Assembly (NCBI GenBank): GCA_003541285.1
Contig: DPMS01000258.1
Location: forward strand, 725 to 22,046
Reading direction: 5' to 3'
Origin: Actinomycetota bacterium
Lineage (GTDB): Bacteria; Actinomycetota; Actinomycetes; Streptosporangiales; Streptosporangiaceae
Length of the DNA: 21,322 bases
In this document: positions 14,644 to 21,322 of the stretch, one piece after another
How the letters are laid out: every line of letters starts with the position of its first letter
Numbering within the stretch: position 1 is the first letter of the stretch
Translations under genes and position numbers: made by a program
The notes under the pieces: generated by a model
The model's input: only the letters and a program-made list of their open reading frames with translations
Database searches by the model: none
What the model was told of the DNA's origin: nothing

Positions 14644-15556
14644 GCTGGTCGCCACCTCCCAGGTCTTCATCGTCATCAGGCCACTGTGCCGCGGCGGCAA
14701 GGACCCGCCGCGCGCGTTCCGCCACGGGATAGTCCACGAACTTGCCTGCTACCCGGACCCGGGCTTCCCCGGCCTGCTCGGAAGCCTCGAAGGCCGCCAA
14801 CTGCGCCTGTGCCTCGGCCACTTCCGACTGAGACGGGCGGAACGCGCAACATATGATCTTGACCTGATCGGGGTGTATGGCGTGCTTCCCGCCGAATCCC
14901 AGGGACCGTGCAAAGAGTGCCTCTGCCCGAAGCTGTTCTGCCTTGCCGAGGTGCGGGAAGACCCCATCGTGAGGTTGTGCCAGACCTGCGCTCCGGGATT
15001 CGATCACCACTTGTGTCTTCGCCGCAGTCATTGTCGGGTTCTCGATCCCGCTCTCGGCTGTCCAGTCAAGATGCAGATCGAGGCTGAGGTCACCCGGGCC
15101 GAAACTGAGGAAGCCCAGGCGGGGGCTTGACCGCGCAACATCCCGCAGATTGGCCAGCCCCCGCGCCGTTTCAATCGTTGCGCTGGTCCGTATCGTTTCC
15201 GCAGCCAATCCAGAGCGCCGCTCCAGCACACCGAGGATGCTGTCGACGATGGACGTATCATGAGAGCTTTCGACCTTGGGGATGACGATCCCGTCCAGTC
15301 CGGGCCCTACGATCGCCTCCAGATCGTCCAGGAGGAATCCCGAGTCAACCCTGTTGATGCGAACCCACAGGACAAGGTTTTCCCCGGCACGCTCCAGGAC
15401 GCCCCGCACCAGTTGCCTCGCCTTGGCTTTCGACGAGAGCGCTACCGCATCCTCCAGGTCCAGAATGAAAGCAGGAGCCGCGATCTGTGGTATCTTCCCC
15501 AATTTATGTTCATCGTCGCCTGGCACGTAGAGCATGGCTGGAAGGAAACTGCTCAT
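14627..15556 (-). CDS. HpcH/HpaI aldolase / CitE-like acyl-CoA lyase
   Basis: A 309-residue TIM-barrel lyase of the CitE / malyl-CoA / citramalyl-CoA lyase type. Visible active-site features: MLYVPGDDEHKL (8-19), ILDLEDAV (31-38), the substrate-carboxylate Arg67 in WVRINRV, IPKVESS (92-98), metal ligands Glu129 (ATIETARG) and Asp156 (FGPGDLSLD), and GKHAIHPDQV near the C-terminal third. Such enzymes split 3-hydroxyacyl-CoAs such as malyl-, methylmalyl- or citramalyl-CoA into acyl-CoA plus a 2-oxo acid, using Mg. An ATGA overlap with the IclR stop (ATG at 15556) sets the start, removing 21 non-homologous residues of a longer frame. A CoA-transferase follows directly, so acid activation then C-C cleavage is the likely pathway end. 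Confidence 0.9.
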   Translation of the reverse strand: MSSFLPAMLYVPGDDEHKLGKIPQIAAPAFILDLEDAVALSSKAKARQLVRGVLERAGENLVLWVRINRVDSGFLLDDLEAIVGPGLDGIVIPKVESSHDTSIVDSILGVLERRSGLAAETIRTSATIETARGLANLRDVARSSPRLGFLSFGPGDLSLDLHLDWTAESGIENPTMTAAKTQVVIESRSAGLAQPHDGVFPHLGKAEQLRAEALFARSLGFGGKHAIHPDQVKIICCAFRPSQSEVAEAQAQLAAFEASEQAGEARVRVAGKFVDYPVAERARRVLAAAAQWPDDDEDLGGGDQHARPC

Positions 15557-16290
15557 ATGGTACGCACCCCCGGTGCGATACATATCTGTTCGGCAGCGGC
15601 CCTCAGCAAAGGCAGGCACTCCTCCATCCGGGATGGCGTCCAGCGATCGGCGGGTCCCGCGATCGTCAGAGATGCGACGGGAGTGCCATCCTGCTCGAAT
15701 AGCGGCACGGACACGGCGCCAACCCCCGGGGTCCGGTCCCCAACCCCGATCATGTGACGTTGTTCCCGGATTCGCGCGAGCGTCCTCTCCAGGACAAGCA
15801 CGTCAATTCCCGCGGCACGTGCTGCCGCGAGTGGCCCCTTTGCCTCATTCTCGTCAAGGAAGGCTAGAATCACCTTGCCTGTCGGGCTGGCGTGCAGCGG
15901 GACGCGCTCGCCGATAGTCAGCACACGCCGGACCGGGTGCGAGCTCTCCACGCCGGCGACGCAAATTCTTTCATCACCGACCCGCAAGTGCAGGCTGCTG
16001 GTCTCTCCCGTCACCTCGCACAGCCGCCGCAAATGAGCTGCCGCGTTTGCCTTGAGTTCCCAGCGGTTCAGCGCAGCCGCGCCCAGCGCTATAAAGGCCG
16101 GGCCTACCGTATACCTCTTGGTCACCGGGTCTCTGTTGAGAAAACCACGCTGCACAAGGAACGACAGAAGCCGGCCCGCCGTGCTCTTGTCGAGGCCGGA
16201 TTGCTCCACCAGTTCCATGAGACCCAGTGGGCGCTCGCTGGCGGCGACAAAGGCCATCAGATCCAGCGTTCTCGCTGCTGACGTGCTCAT
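15553..16290 (-). CDS. IclR-family transcriptional regulator
   Basis: A 245-residue regulator of standard IclR length. The N-terminal winged helix covers about residues 4-65: AARTLDLMAFVAASERPLGL, then the HTH MELVEQSGLDKSTAGRLLSF and the wing RGFLNRDPVTKRYTVGPAFI. The effector-binding domain follows with LRRLCEVTGETSSLHLRVGD, then RVLTIGERVPLHASPTGKVI, a pattern shared by the family, and GVGAVSVPLFEQDGTPVASL. It likely senses an intermediate of the pathway encoded around it. It lies inside the operon, between transporter and enzyme genes on the same strand, 62 bp after the ATPase stop and overlapping the lyase start by 4 bases. The binding site is not obvious. Candidates are the region upstream of 20248 or the short gap at 16291-16352. 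Confidence 0.93.
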   Translation of the reverse strand: MSTSAARTLDLMAFVAASERPLGLMELVEQSGLDKSTAGRLLSFLVQRGFLNRDPVTKRYTVGPAFIALGAAALNRWELKANAAAHLRRLCEVTGETSSLHLRVGDERICVAGVESSHPVRRVLTIGERVPLHASPTGKVILAFLDENEAKGPLAAARAAGIDVLVLERTLARIREQRHMIGVGDRTPGVGAVSVPLFEQDGTPVASLTIAGPADRWTPSRMEECLPLLRAAAEQICIAPGVRTI

Positions 16291-16352
16291 CCTTTCTCAC
16301 CAGGGACGAAAATCACTGTCGCCGAGCACGCCCCAACCCCGTCCTTCCGCAC

Positions 16353-17918
16353 CTACTCCTCCTCCTCATCGTGCCCTGGCCCCGCGCCCCCTGATTCCCC
16401 CACGGGACGGAAGCATTGCTCAGCGATCCGTTGTTCCGTGAGATCCTCACCTCTCAGCCAGGTAACAAGGCGGCCGCTTCGTAGTACCGCCACCGCATGA
16501 CAGATGTTCGCGAGGTCTTCGTATTCTGCCGAGGCGATAAATATCGCGGTCCCAGACGCCGCGATCTCCCGCAGGACGGCGAAGATATCCCGTCTCGCCC
16601 CGATGTCCACGCCCTGGGTCGGCTCGTGCAGGAGCAGCACTCGCGGCTGCAGCTGAAGCCACTTCGCTAGCAGCGTCTTCTGCTGATTGCCGCCGCTCAA
16701 GGTGCCGAGAAGCGCGGCCGGCTGTGCAGGCCGGACATCGAAGCGGCCGAGGAGTGCCTGCACGAAAGATCGCTCCCGGCCGTGGTGAACGTAGCCCCGA
16801 TGAAAGAACTGCCCCAGCGCCGGCAGGGTCACGTTCTCCATGAGCGTCGCGCGCGGCACGCCGCTTGACCGTGCCCGGTCGGCTGGGACCAGGCACACCC
16901 CGTGTCCACGCATGCGGCCGGGGGTCGGCACACCCAGGTCCTCGCCGCCGATCAGCATTCGGCCGCCAAGCAACGGCTGTGCCCCATACATCAGATAGGG
17001 AATCTCGTCGTGGCCCATCCCGACTAGTCCGGTGGCCCCGACAATTTCCCCTCTATGGAGTTCGAGGGAGAAGTCACGGACAACGGAGCCCCGGATGTGG
17101 TTCACCGTCATGACCGCCCGGTCAGAGGCCTTGACCCGGGTTGGGTACATCCGGCCAAGCTCGGCCCCAAGAAGGAGAGCGACGAGCCGGTCTTCGGAGC
17201 TGTCACGCGTGACCAGCGTCCCAACGCTCGCCCCGTCCCGGAGCACTGTCACGCGATCGGTTATCTCCATGACTTCCTCAATGCGATGGCTGACGAACAA
17301 CACTGCCGTGCCGTGTCGCCTGACCACCCTCATAGCATCGAACAGCCGGCTGACGGCGGGCCGCGGCAGAGAGCTGGTTGGCTCGTCGAGCACCAGCAGC
17401 CCGCGCTCGCCATCGAGCTGGTGATACGCCCGCAGGAAACCGACTAGCGCCCGTTCAGCCTGCGGAAGCTTATCAACCGCTATATGGGGATCGACATCTA
17501 TGCCGAATTCGGCCAGCATCTGGGAGACCCGGGCCGATTCTTCCTTCCAGTGGATCTTCCATCCCAGGCCGGTTTTGAATCGACCAAGGCGGAGATTCTC
17601 AAGAACCGACATGCCTCCGGCAAGGCTGAGTTCCTGATGCATGAAACTGAGCCGGTAGCGGGCGGCGTCGGCCGGACGGACGGGGAGGTGCAGCACATCG
17701 CCATGCACCCGCACCTCCCCGCGGTCCGGTGCGTGAAAACCTGAGAGAACCTTGATAAGGGTAGACTTCCCAGAGCCGTTTTGCCCGATCAGACCGTGGA
17801 TCTCACCGGGTCTGATGCTCAGGTCTGCACCGCGAAGCGCGAGCACTCCGGAAAAGGTCTTGACGAGCCCCCGGACATCAAGGGCGGGTTCAACCTCTTC
17901 GCTCATCAGAGCTTCCAC
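16353..17918 (-). CDS. Sugar-type ABC transporter ATP-binding protein with two NBDs (RbsA/MglA-like)
   Basis: A 521-residue double nucleotide-binding protein energising the uptake system encoded upstream. NBD1: Walker A GQNGSGKST (45-53), Q-loop FMHQELSLAGGMSVLENL, Walker B LLVLDEPTSSLP and HRIEEV with the switch His. Its signature position reads LPQAERALVGFLRAY rather than the usual LSxGxxQ, so it is degenerate. NBD2: the Walker A region GATGLVGMGHDEIPYLMYG is degenerate as usual for RbsA, the signature LSGGNQQKTLLAKWL is intact, and Walker B reads LLLHEPTQGVD with His where Asp is usual. The protein ends in a run of Glu. The start is a GTG at 17918 with AGGGA upstream; an in-frame ATG at 17906 is the alternative. 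It lies 36 bp after the binding-protein gene. Substrate is probably a small carbohydrate-like or heterocyclic molecule. Confidence 0.92.
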   Translation of the reverse strand: MEALMSEEVEPALDVRGLVKTFSGVLALRGADLSIRPGEIHGLIGQNGSGKSTLIKVLSGFHAPDRGEVRVHGDVLHLPVRPADAARYRLSFMHQELSLAGGMSVLENLRLGRFKTGLGWKIHWKEESARVSQMLAEFGIDVDPHIAVDKLPQAERALVGFLRAYHQLDGERGLLVLDEPTSSLPRPAVSRLFDAMRVVRRHGTAVLFVSHRIEEVMEITDRVTVLRDGASVGTLVTRDSSEDRLVALLLGAELGRMYPTRVKASDRAVMTVNHIRGSVVRDFSLELHRGEIVGATGLVGMGHDEIPYLMYGAQPLLGGRMLIGGEDLGVPTPGRMRGHGVCLVPADRARSSGVPRATLMENVTLPALGQFFHRGYVHHGRERSFVQALLGRFDVRPAQPAALLGTLSGGNQQKTLLAKWLQLQPRVLLLHEPTQGVDIGARRDIFAVLREIAASGTAIFIASAEYEDLANICHAVAVLRSGRLVTWLRGEDLTEQRIAEQCFRPVGESGGAGPGHDEEEE

Positions 17919-17954
17919 GGCCGGAATTCCCTCGCTTCACGCTGCTAGGATCTG

Positions 17955-19124
17955 CTAACCCAGTCCCCACAGATGCTTGTATGCGTTCACATAGCTGCCA
18001 CCCCAGAGCTGGTCTTCGTTGGACGTCGACAGCCCACTGAGGTTGGTAGGCACGAACATGCGCAGCGGAATGTTCGGATTCACCGGCGCCATCTTCAGCA
18101 GTGCCCGCCCCATCTCGTCGACCGCCGCCCATCCGGACCAGACATCAGGCTCACCCACGTCGGCGATCTCGACATTCTGCGCGGCGACCCAGTCCAGGTT
18201 GGACGGCACCGCGTCGGACGAGACAACCTTGGCCGAGCTGCCCATGCTCTTCATCGCCGGAACAATGTAGAGGGCTTGCGCGTCGTACGTCGGCAGCACC
18301 CAGTTGATGTCCGGGCTACGCCGGAGCAGCGTCTGGGTGAGTCCCGGGAGTGCCGTCGTGAGCGAGCCCACCTGGGTGTCCTGGAACGTATAGGTGCACT
18401 TCGGGCAGAGGGAACGGAACTGCTGCTCCATGCCTTGGATGCGGGTGACCTCGCCCGGGAATTCGTTGTCCCCGAACATGAGAACGTGCGCGTTGCCGTT
18501 GGAGTGGGCAATGACATAGTCCGCCTGCAGTTGGCCCGAGTGGTAGAAGGAGATGCTCACGTGGGCGAAGGTGCCGGCAACAAGCGGGCTGCTTTGATCT
18601 GCGGTCAGGACATCGACGACCGGTATGCCCGCAGCACGCGCCTGGGCCATCGCTGACTTCATGACCTCTGGTGAGGCTGCGATCGAGATGACCCCGGCTG
18701 CGTGCTCTGCGACGGCCTCCTCGAGCGCTTTGCTCCAGTTCGAGACAACCCCCTGGCCGTCTACCAGATGAACGTTCCAGCCGGCGACCTGTGCCGCCTG
18801 CTGAGCTCCATGCGCGATGCTCGCGACGAAAGGAATTGCCAGTGACGATGTTATTATCCAAACACTCTTACCGCGCAGCTTCGCCATGTCGACGGGGGCT
18901 CCCGGAGCGGTAAATGCGGGCATCTTCTCTGCAGCCGCAACGGCCGCAGTGGCTTGCGCGACACCCTTGACGCTGGACGGCGACGAGCTTGCTGAGGAGG
19001 ATCCCGATGAACTGCTGCCGCATGACGAGGCAGCAAGCGTGACGGCCAGCGTCAGCGCGGTGAAGGCAGGAGCAACCCACCCGTGCATCCGTGAGCCGCT
19101 ACCTATCCGTCTAGTCTTTAGCAT
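17955..19124 (-). CDS. ABC transporter substrate-binding lipoprotein (RbsB-like, periplasmic-binding type 4)
   Basis: A 389-residue extracytoplasmic binding protein. It starts at the ATG at 19124 with GGAGAT six bases upstream; a far longer frame to 19349 is Cys/Arg-rich nonsense. The signal peptide has a basic n-region (KTRRIGSGSR), a hydrophobic core (TALTLAVTLAAS) and a lipobox-like ending at Cys35 followed by a Ser-rich linker, so it should be lipid-anchored outside the membrane. The mature part shows the two-lobe Rbs-type fold: GKSVWIITSSLAIPFVASIA, DGQGVVSNWSKALEEAVAEH, GVISIAASPEV, AGIPVVDVLTADQ and HVLMFGDNEFPGE. A pair of Cys in SLCPKCTY could form a disulfide. It is the second gene of the transport set, 65 bp after the permease. 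The ligand cannot be told from sequence. Confidence 0.92.
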   Translation of the reverse strand: MLKTRRIGSGSRMHGWVAPAFTALTLAVTLAASSCGSSSSGSSSASSSPSSVKGVAQATAAVAAAEKMPAFTAPGAPVDMAKLRGKSVWIITSSLAIPFVASIAHGAQQAAQVAGWNVHLVDGQGVVSNWSKALEEAVAEHAAGVISIAASPEVMKSAMAQARAAGIPVVDVLTADQSSPLVAGTFAHVSISFYHSGQLQADYVIAHSNGNAHVLMFGDNEFPGEVTRIQGMEQQFRSLCPKCTYTFQDTQVGSLTTALPGLTQTLLRRSPDINWVLPTYDAQALYIVPAMKSMGSSAKVVSSDAVPSNLDWVAAQNVEIADVGEPDVWSGWAAVDEMGRALLKMAPVNPNIPLRMFVPTNLSGLSTSNEDQLWGGSYVNAYKHLWGLG

Positions 19125-19189
19125 TCTCGATCTCCATTCTGGTGTCATGTTTCGGGCCTTTATGTATCCGATTGACTCATAGCCGCTCG

Positions 19190-20248
19190 CTAGCGAGCCG
19201 CCTGGTCCCTGGCCACAAGGCGGGCGAAGGTGACAGCTATCACCAGAGCGGCACCATTGAAGACCTGTTCCACCCAAGAAGAGACACCCATGAGTTCCAG
19301 GCCGGTAACGCCGGTGACGAGCATGTACAGGGCAATCACAGTGCCCCACACATTGAATCTTCCCGGCTTTATCGTCGCTGCGCCAAGAAATACTGCGGCG
19401 TAAGCTGGGAGCAGGTAGCTACCGCCAACGGAGGGATCGCCCGAGCCAAACTGGCCCGCCGCCAGGATCCCGCAACTGGAACTGACGAAGCCAGCGCCAA
19501 CGAACGCGAAGAACCTAAGCCGCTTCACTGGCAGCCCGGCGAGACGCGCGACCTCCCTGCCTTCGCCGACAAAGTAGAGATAACGGCCCAGCGGAGTCTG
19601 TTCGTACATCCACCAGAGCACCAGCGCGAAAACGAGGGCAAGCCATACCGGCAGGGGCAGCCCGAGCAGCTTATGGGTAGCGAAAGACTGGACTCCATTT
19701 GGCACCCCGTTGAGGATCTGGCCACCGGAGACGAGGAGGGTCAACCCGGTCAGCACTGTGCCTGTGCCCAGGGTCACGATGAACGCATTGACTCCGAGGT
19801 GAACCGTGAAGAAAGCGTTGACCACGCCAACCAGTGCACCAATGGCGAGAACCGTGATGATCGCCGCCCAGCCAGGCCAGTGATATATCCCCGCCAATGC
19901 GGCTAGCAGGACAGCGCCGAAACCTAGCATCGCGGCGACGGAGAGGTCGAACTCACCGGTTATCAGCGGGAACGTGAGGCCGAGGGCGAGAATGAGGAGG
20001 ACCGCTTGAGAGCTGAGGATCGTGACAAAGTTGCCTGTGGTGAAGAAGGTCCGCGGAAGGCCAAGCGAAAATCCAATGACAAAAAGAATGAGGACGATCA
20101 CCACTGCGTAGCGGTAGACAAATAGCCGGTGGCGTGAACCGCGAAGCCCTGCTTGCACGGAAGGTGTACCTGTCGGGACCGGGGAATCGGCATCGACACG
20201 AGACGGTTCCGAACCCCCCGGATCGGTGAGAAGAGGGGCATCAGGCAT
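19190..20248 (-). CDS. Sugar-type ABC transporter permease (RbsC-like)
   Basis: A 352-residue integral membrane subunit of a ribose-type ABC importer (BPD_transp_2). After a polar, Pro/Ser-rich ~45-residue cytoplasmic tail there are about nine to ten hydrophobic segments, for example YAVVIVLILFVIGFSLGL, NFVTILSSQAVLLILALGL and WAAIITVLAIGALVGVVNAF. The family hallmarks are present: TFPLITGEFDLSVAAMLGFG, NAFIVTLGTGTVLTGLTLL and EGREVARLAGLPVKRLRFFA, the last being the cytoplasmic coupling region. The ATG at 20248 has GGAAGGG about eight bases upstream, while the frame extends to 20329 without support. It is the first gene of the operon, and permease-binding protein-ATPase is an unusual order. 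The GC content is visibly lower than that of the left-hand genes. Confidence 0.93.
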   Translation of the reverse strand: MPDAPLLTDPGGSEPSRVDADSPVPTGTPSVQAGLRGSRHRLFVYRYAVVIVLILFVIGFSLGLPRTFFTTGNFVTILSSQAVLLILALGLTFPLITGEFDLSVAAMLGFGAVLLAALAGIYHWPGWAAIITVLAIGALVGVVNAFFTVHLGVNAFIVTLGTGTVLTGLTLLVSGGQILNGVPNGVQSFATHKLLGLPLPVWLALVFALVLWWMYEQTPLGRYLYFVGEGREVARLAGLPVKRLRFFAFVGAGFVSSSCGILAAGQFGSGDPSVGGSYLLPAYAAVFLGAATIKPGRFNVWGTVIALYMLVTGVTGLELMGVSSWVEQVFNGAALVIAVTFARLVARDQAAR

Positions 20249-20660
20249 AAGTGGACCCTTCCGCAGAGCACCGCGCGACGACACCCTGCCCAGCCAGGAC
20301 GGAGAGGGCTCGTGAACCACGAGTATCACTAAGCGAGAACTATTCTTGCTAGGAGAGTATGGCTGACTGGATACGGACCGTCAAGGATGCAGCAGGCTGA
20401 TCTACGCTCTGTCGCATCTGTCCTTACGGTCCGTGATATTTGCTGGATTGTGACCACCTGGACCGGACGCACCTGTCACCGTTGGCGCCGCCAGCGAACC
20501 CGGTGCGGGCATCCCGTTGGCGAGCCCTCCGCACTCACGTCACTCTGCAAGTCAGCACGACCCGCCCCGGAGAACGCGCAGTGAAACGCAACCTGGCGAG
20601 ATGCTGATGGATAGCACCCGGACAACCGACGGTCCACAGGAGTTGCCGACGTAGGCGCGC
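20249..20660. promoter_or_regulatory. Upstream region of the catabolic operon with an inverted repeat
   Basis: The operon promoter should lie here on the minus strand. Bases ~20320-20365 are AT-richer than the rest. An imperfect inverted repeat, CGGACCGTCAAGGAT (20374-20388) against TCCTTACGGTCCG (20421-20433), spans about 60 bp and could be a regulator site or an RNA hairpin. Bases ~20440-20660 have open frames on both strands without start signals; I see no gene there. Confidence 0.45.
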
Positions 20661-20684
20661 ACCTGCTGCCAGATTGCTTCGACC

Positions 20685-20975
20685 GCCGCCGGAACCAGGT
20701 CCTCCAAGGACGCCTCGACGGCCGCCGACTACATCGAGCCATGCGACTGGCGCTCACGCAATTGTCCGGTCGGCTGCGTCTGACGACGGCCACGAGAACC
20801 TGATGTCCCTTGACATGCGTCGCAGGGCGCTCATCCGCGCTGACTCCGGCGGCGGTGCCCTGGTTTCCTGAACTGGCTGACAGCACGCGGTGCTGTCCGA
20901 GGCGATGCTGACCGCCGCGCAGGCCCGCGAACCAGTATGGCTGTGCTCGCTCGCGATGCCCAGCCTGCCAGGGCT
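20685..20975 (+). mobile_element. Degenerate IS1380-type transposase remnant
   Basis: Across three plus-strand frames I can piece together an internal part of an IS1380-family DDE transposase: SSKDASTAADYIEP (family GNAGSNTAADHI), then MRLALTQLSGRLR (family RLALAQLPRRLR), then RRRALIRADSGGG (family VLIRADSGGGTHEF, which holds a catalytic Asp), and lastly LSEAMLTAAQAREPVW (family SVGFxLTEAMxxAxxxxPxxxW). Frame changes and stops separate the pieces, and both ends of the gene are missing. No terminal inverted repeats were recognised. It is dead, but marks the region upstream of the catabolic operon as a past insertion site. Confidence 0.6.
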
Positions 20976-21105
20976 CATTTTCGCGTGGACAGCCTTCGCG
21001 GCGCCGCTCCCGGAAGCGGCCAAGATGCGATCTTGCCCTCAAAGTGCCCCTCAGGGCACTACAGACCTTCGGCCCTGACGCCTCTAAACCACCGCTGACC
21101 TGCGG

Positions 21106-21151
21106 TCCTGCGAGGCGGACCGAACCGCAGACCTTCTATCACCACAGGCCA
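21106..21151 (-). repeat. Diverged tRNA 3'-half-like repeat, copy 2
   Basis: On the minus strand this reads TGGTGATAGAAGGTC followed by TGCGGTTCGGTCCGC, parallel to the clearer copy 99-100 bases away. The flanking CTGACCTGC (21095-21103) is also repeated at that spacing (21194-21202). The T-arm no longer pairs fully, so this is a decayed copy. A third, weaker echo (AGACCTTC) occurs at 21063-21070. Confidence 0.45.
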
Positions 21152-21204
21152 GGCACCAGAAGAGGTCACCGGATACACATACGAAAATTGCTCCTGACCT
21201 GCAG

Positions 21205-21251
21205 AGCCCCCTTACGGAATCAAACCGTAGACCTTCTCCTTACCATGGACC
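21205..21251 (-). repeat. 3' half of a tRNA-Thr(GGT), probable attachment-site remnant
   Basis: Read on the minus strand from 21251: partial anticodon stem, anticodon loop ATGGTAA (anticodon GGT at 21244-21242), stem GGAGA, variable loop AGGTC, a perfectly paired T-arm TACGG-TTTGATT-CCGTA (21229-21213), the acceptor strand AGGGGGC and discriminator T. This fits the 3' half of an actinomycete tRNA-Thr, whose 5' acceptor would be GCCCCCT. The D-arm and 5' acceptor strand are absent upstream, so it is not a functional tRNA. Integrases of actinomycete elements recombine at exactly this half of tRNA genes, so this is most simply an attL/attR relic. Confidence 0.6.
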
Positions 21252-21322
21252 CCTGCGGCGTCCCTGTGACCGGCGCACAGGCGCTGACCAGGGCTGACAC
21301 TAGCTCTCGCTGGCAGTCACCA

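Noticed and set aside
17973..18656. 227-codon plus frame opposite the binding protein
   Set aside because: His/Arg-rich composition typical of antisense frames; no ribosome site.
19125..19349. N-terminal extension of the binding protein
   Set aside because: The extension is Cys/Arg/His-rich and overlaps the permease gene. The ATG at 19124 has a proper ribosome site and starts a signal peptide.
21252..21305. A D-arm-like sequence upstream of the tRNA-Thr 3' half on the minus strand
   Set aside because: The GTCAGCCCTGGTCAGCGC-like stretch is about 30 bases too far from the anticodon arm, and no 5' acceptor strand pairs with AGGGGGC, so I do not call a full tRNA.
1..21322. CRISPR array or rRNA genes
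   Set aside because: No regularly spaced short repeats with unique spacers and no rRNA-like conserved sequence were seen; the only spaced repeats are the two tRNA-like copies near 21.1-21.25 kb.

Overview
This window reads as chromosomal DNA from a high-GC actinomycete. Third codon positions are strongly GC-biased, Shine-Dalgarno sites of the GGAGG/AAAGGAG type precede most genes, and the families present are typical of that phylum: a DrrAB-type drug exporter, an XRE/TPR regulator, a short GntR of the kind found on actinomycete integrative elements, and an IclR regulator. I cannot name genus or species. By eye, the right half (about 11-20 kb) is less GC-rich than the left.

Layout. (1) 1-1565, minus strand: a DrrA-like ATPase and the start of its ABC-2 permease, which is cut by the window edge. 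(2) 1.6-10.7 kb: an accessory region full of debris. It holds a tyrosine recombinase broken by two frameshifts (2021-2894), an N-succinylamino-acid racemase plus GNAT acyltransferase pair (3163-5129), remnants of a sigma factor, an HxlR regulator, a GNAT enzyme and an MNT nucleotidyltransferase, and a short GntR regulator beside a perfect 44-bp palindrome. It also holds a hypothetical gene divergent from an XRE/TPR regulator, a possible 38-codon ORF followed by a mobile-element-type hypothetical gene, and a second fragment of integrase N-terminus (10520-10585). (3) 10.7-20.25 kb, minus strand: nine tightly packed genes forming an apparent catabolic operon. In transcription order they are a sugar-type ABC permease, a lipoprotein binding protein, a double-NBD ATPase, an IclR regulator, a CitE-like lyase, a family III CoA-transferase, a cyclase-family hydrolase, an isochorismatase-fold cysteine hydrolase and a PuuE-like hydrolase. 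Several junctions overlap by 4 to 35 bp. (4) 20.25-21.3 kb: the operon's upstream region, a decayed IS1380-type transposase, and imperfect repeats, the clearest of which matches the 3' half of a tRNA-Thr(GGT).

How the genes may work together. The nine-gene operon looks like a complete uptake-and-degradation module. A small molecule would be imported by the ABC system, opened or deacylated by up to three amide/ring hydrolases, loaded onto CoA and cleaved by the CitE-like lyase, under IclR control. The substrate is unknown. A cyclic imide, ureide or lactam is my inference from the hydrolase families. The operon has an integrase fragment at one end and transposase plus tRNA 3'-half remnants at the other, which suggests a decayed genomic island. 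I see no CRISPR array, no rRNA and no complete tRNA.
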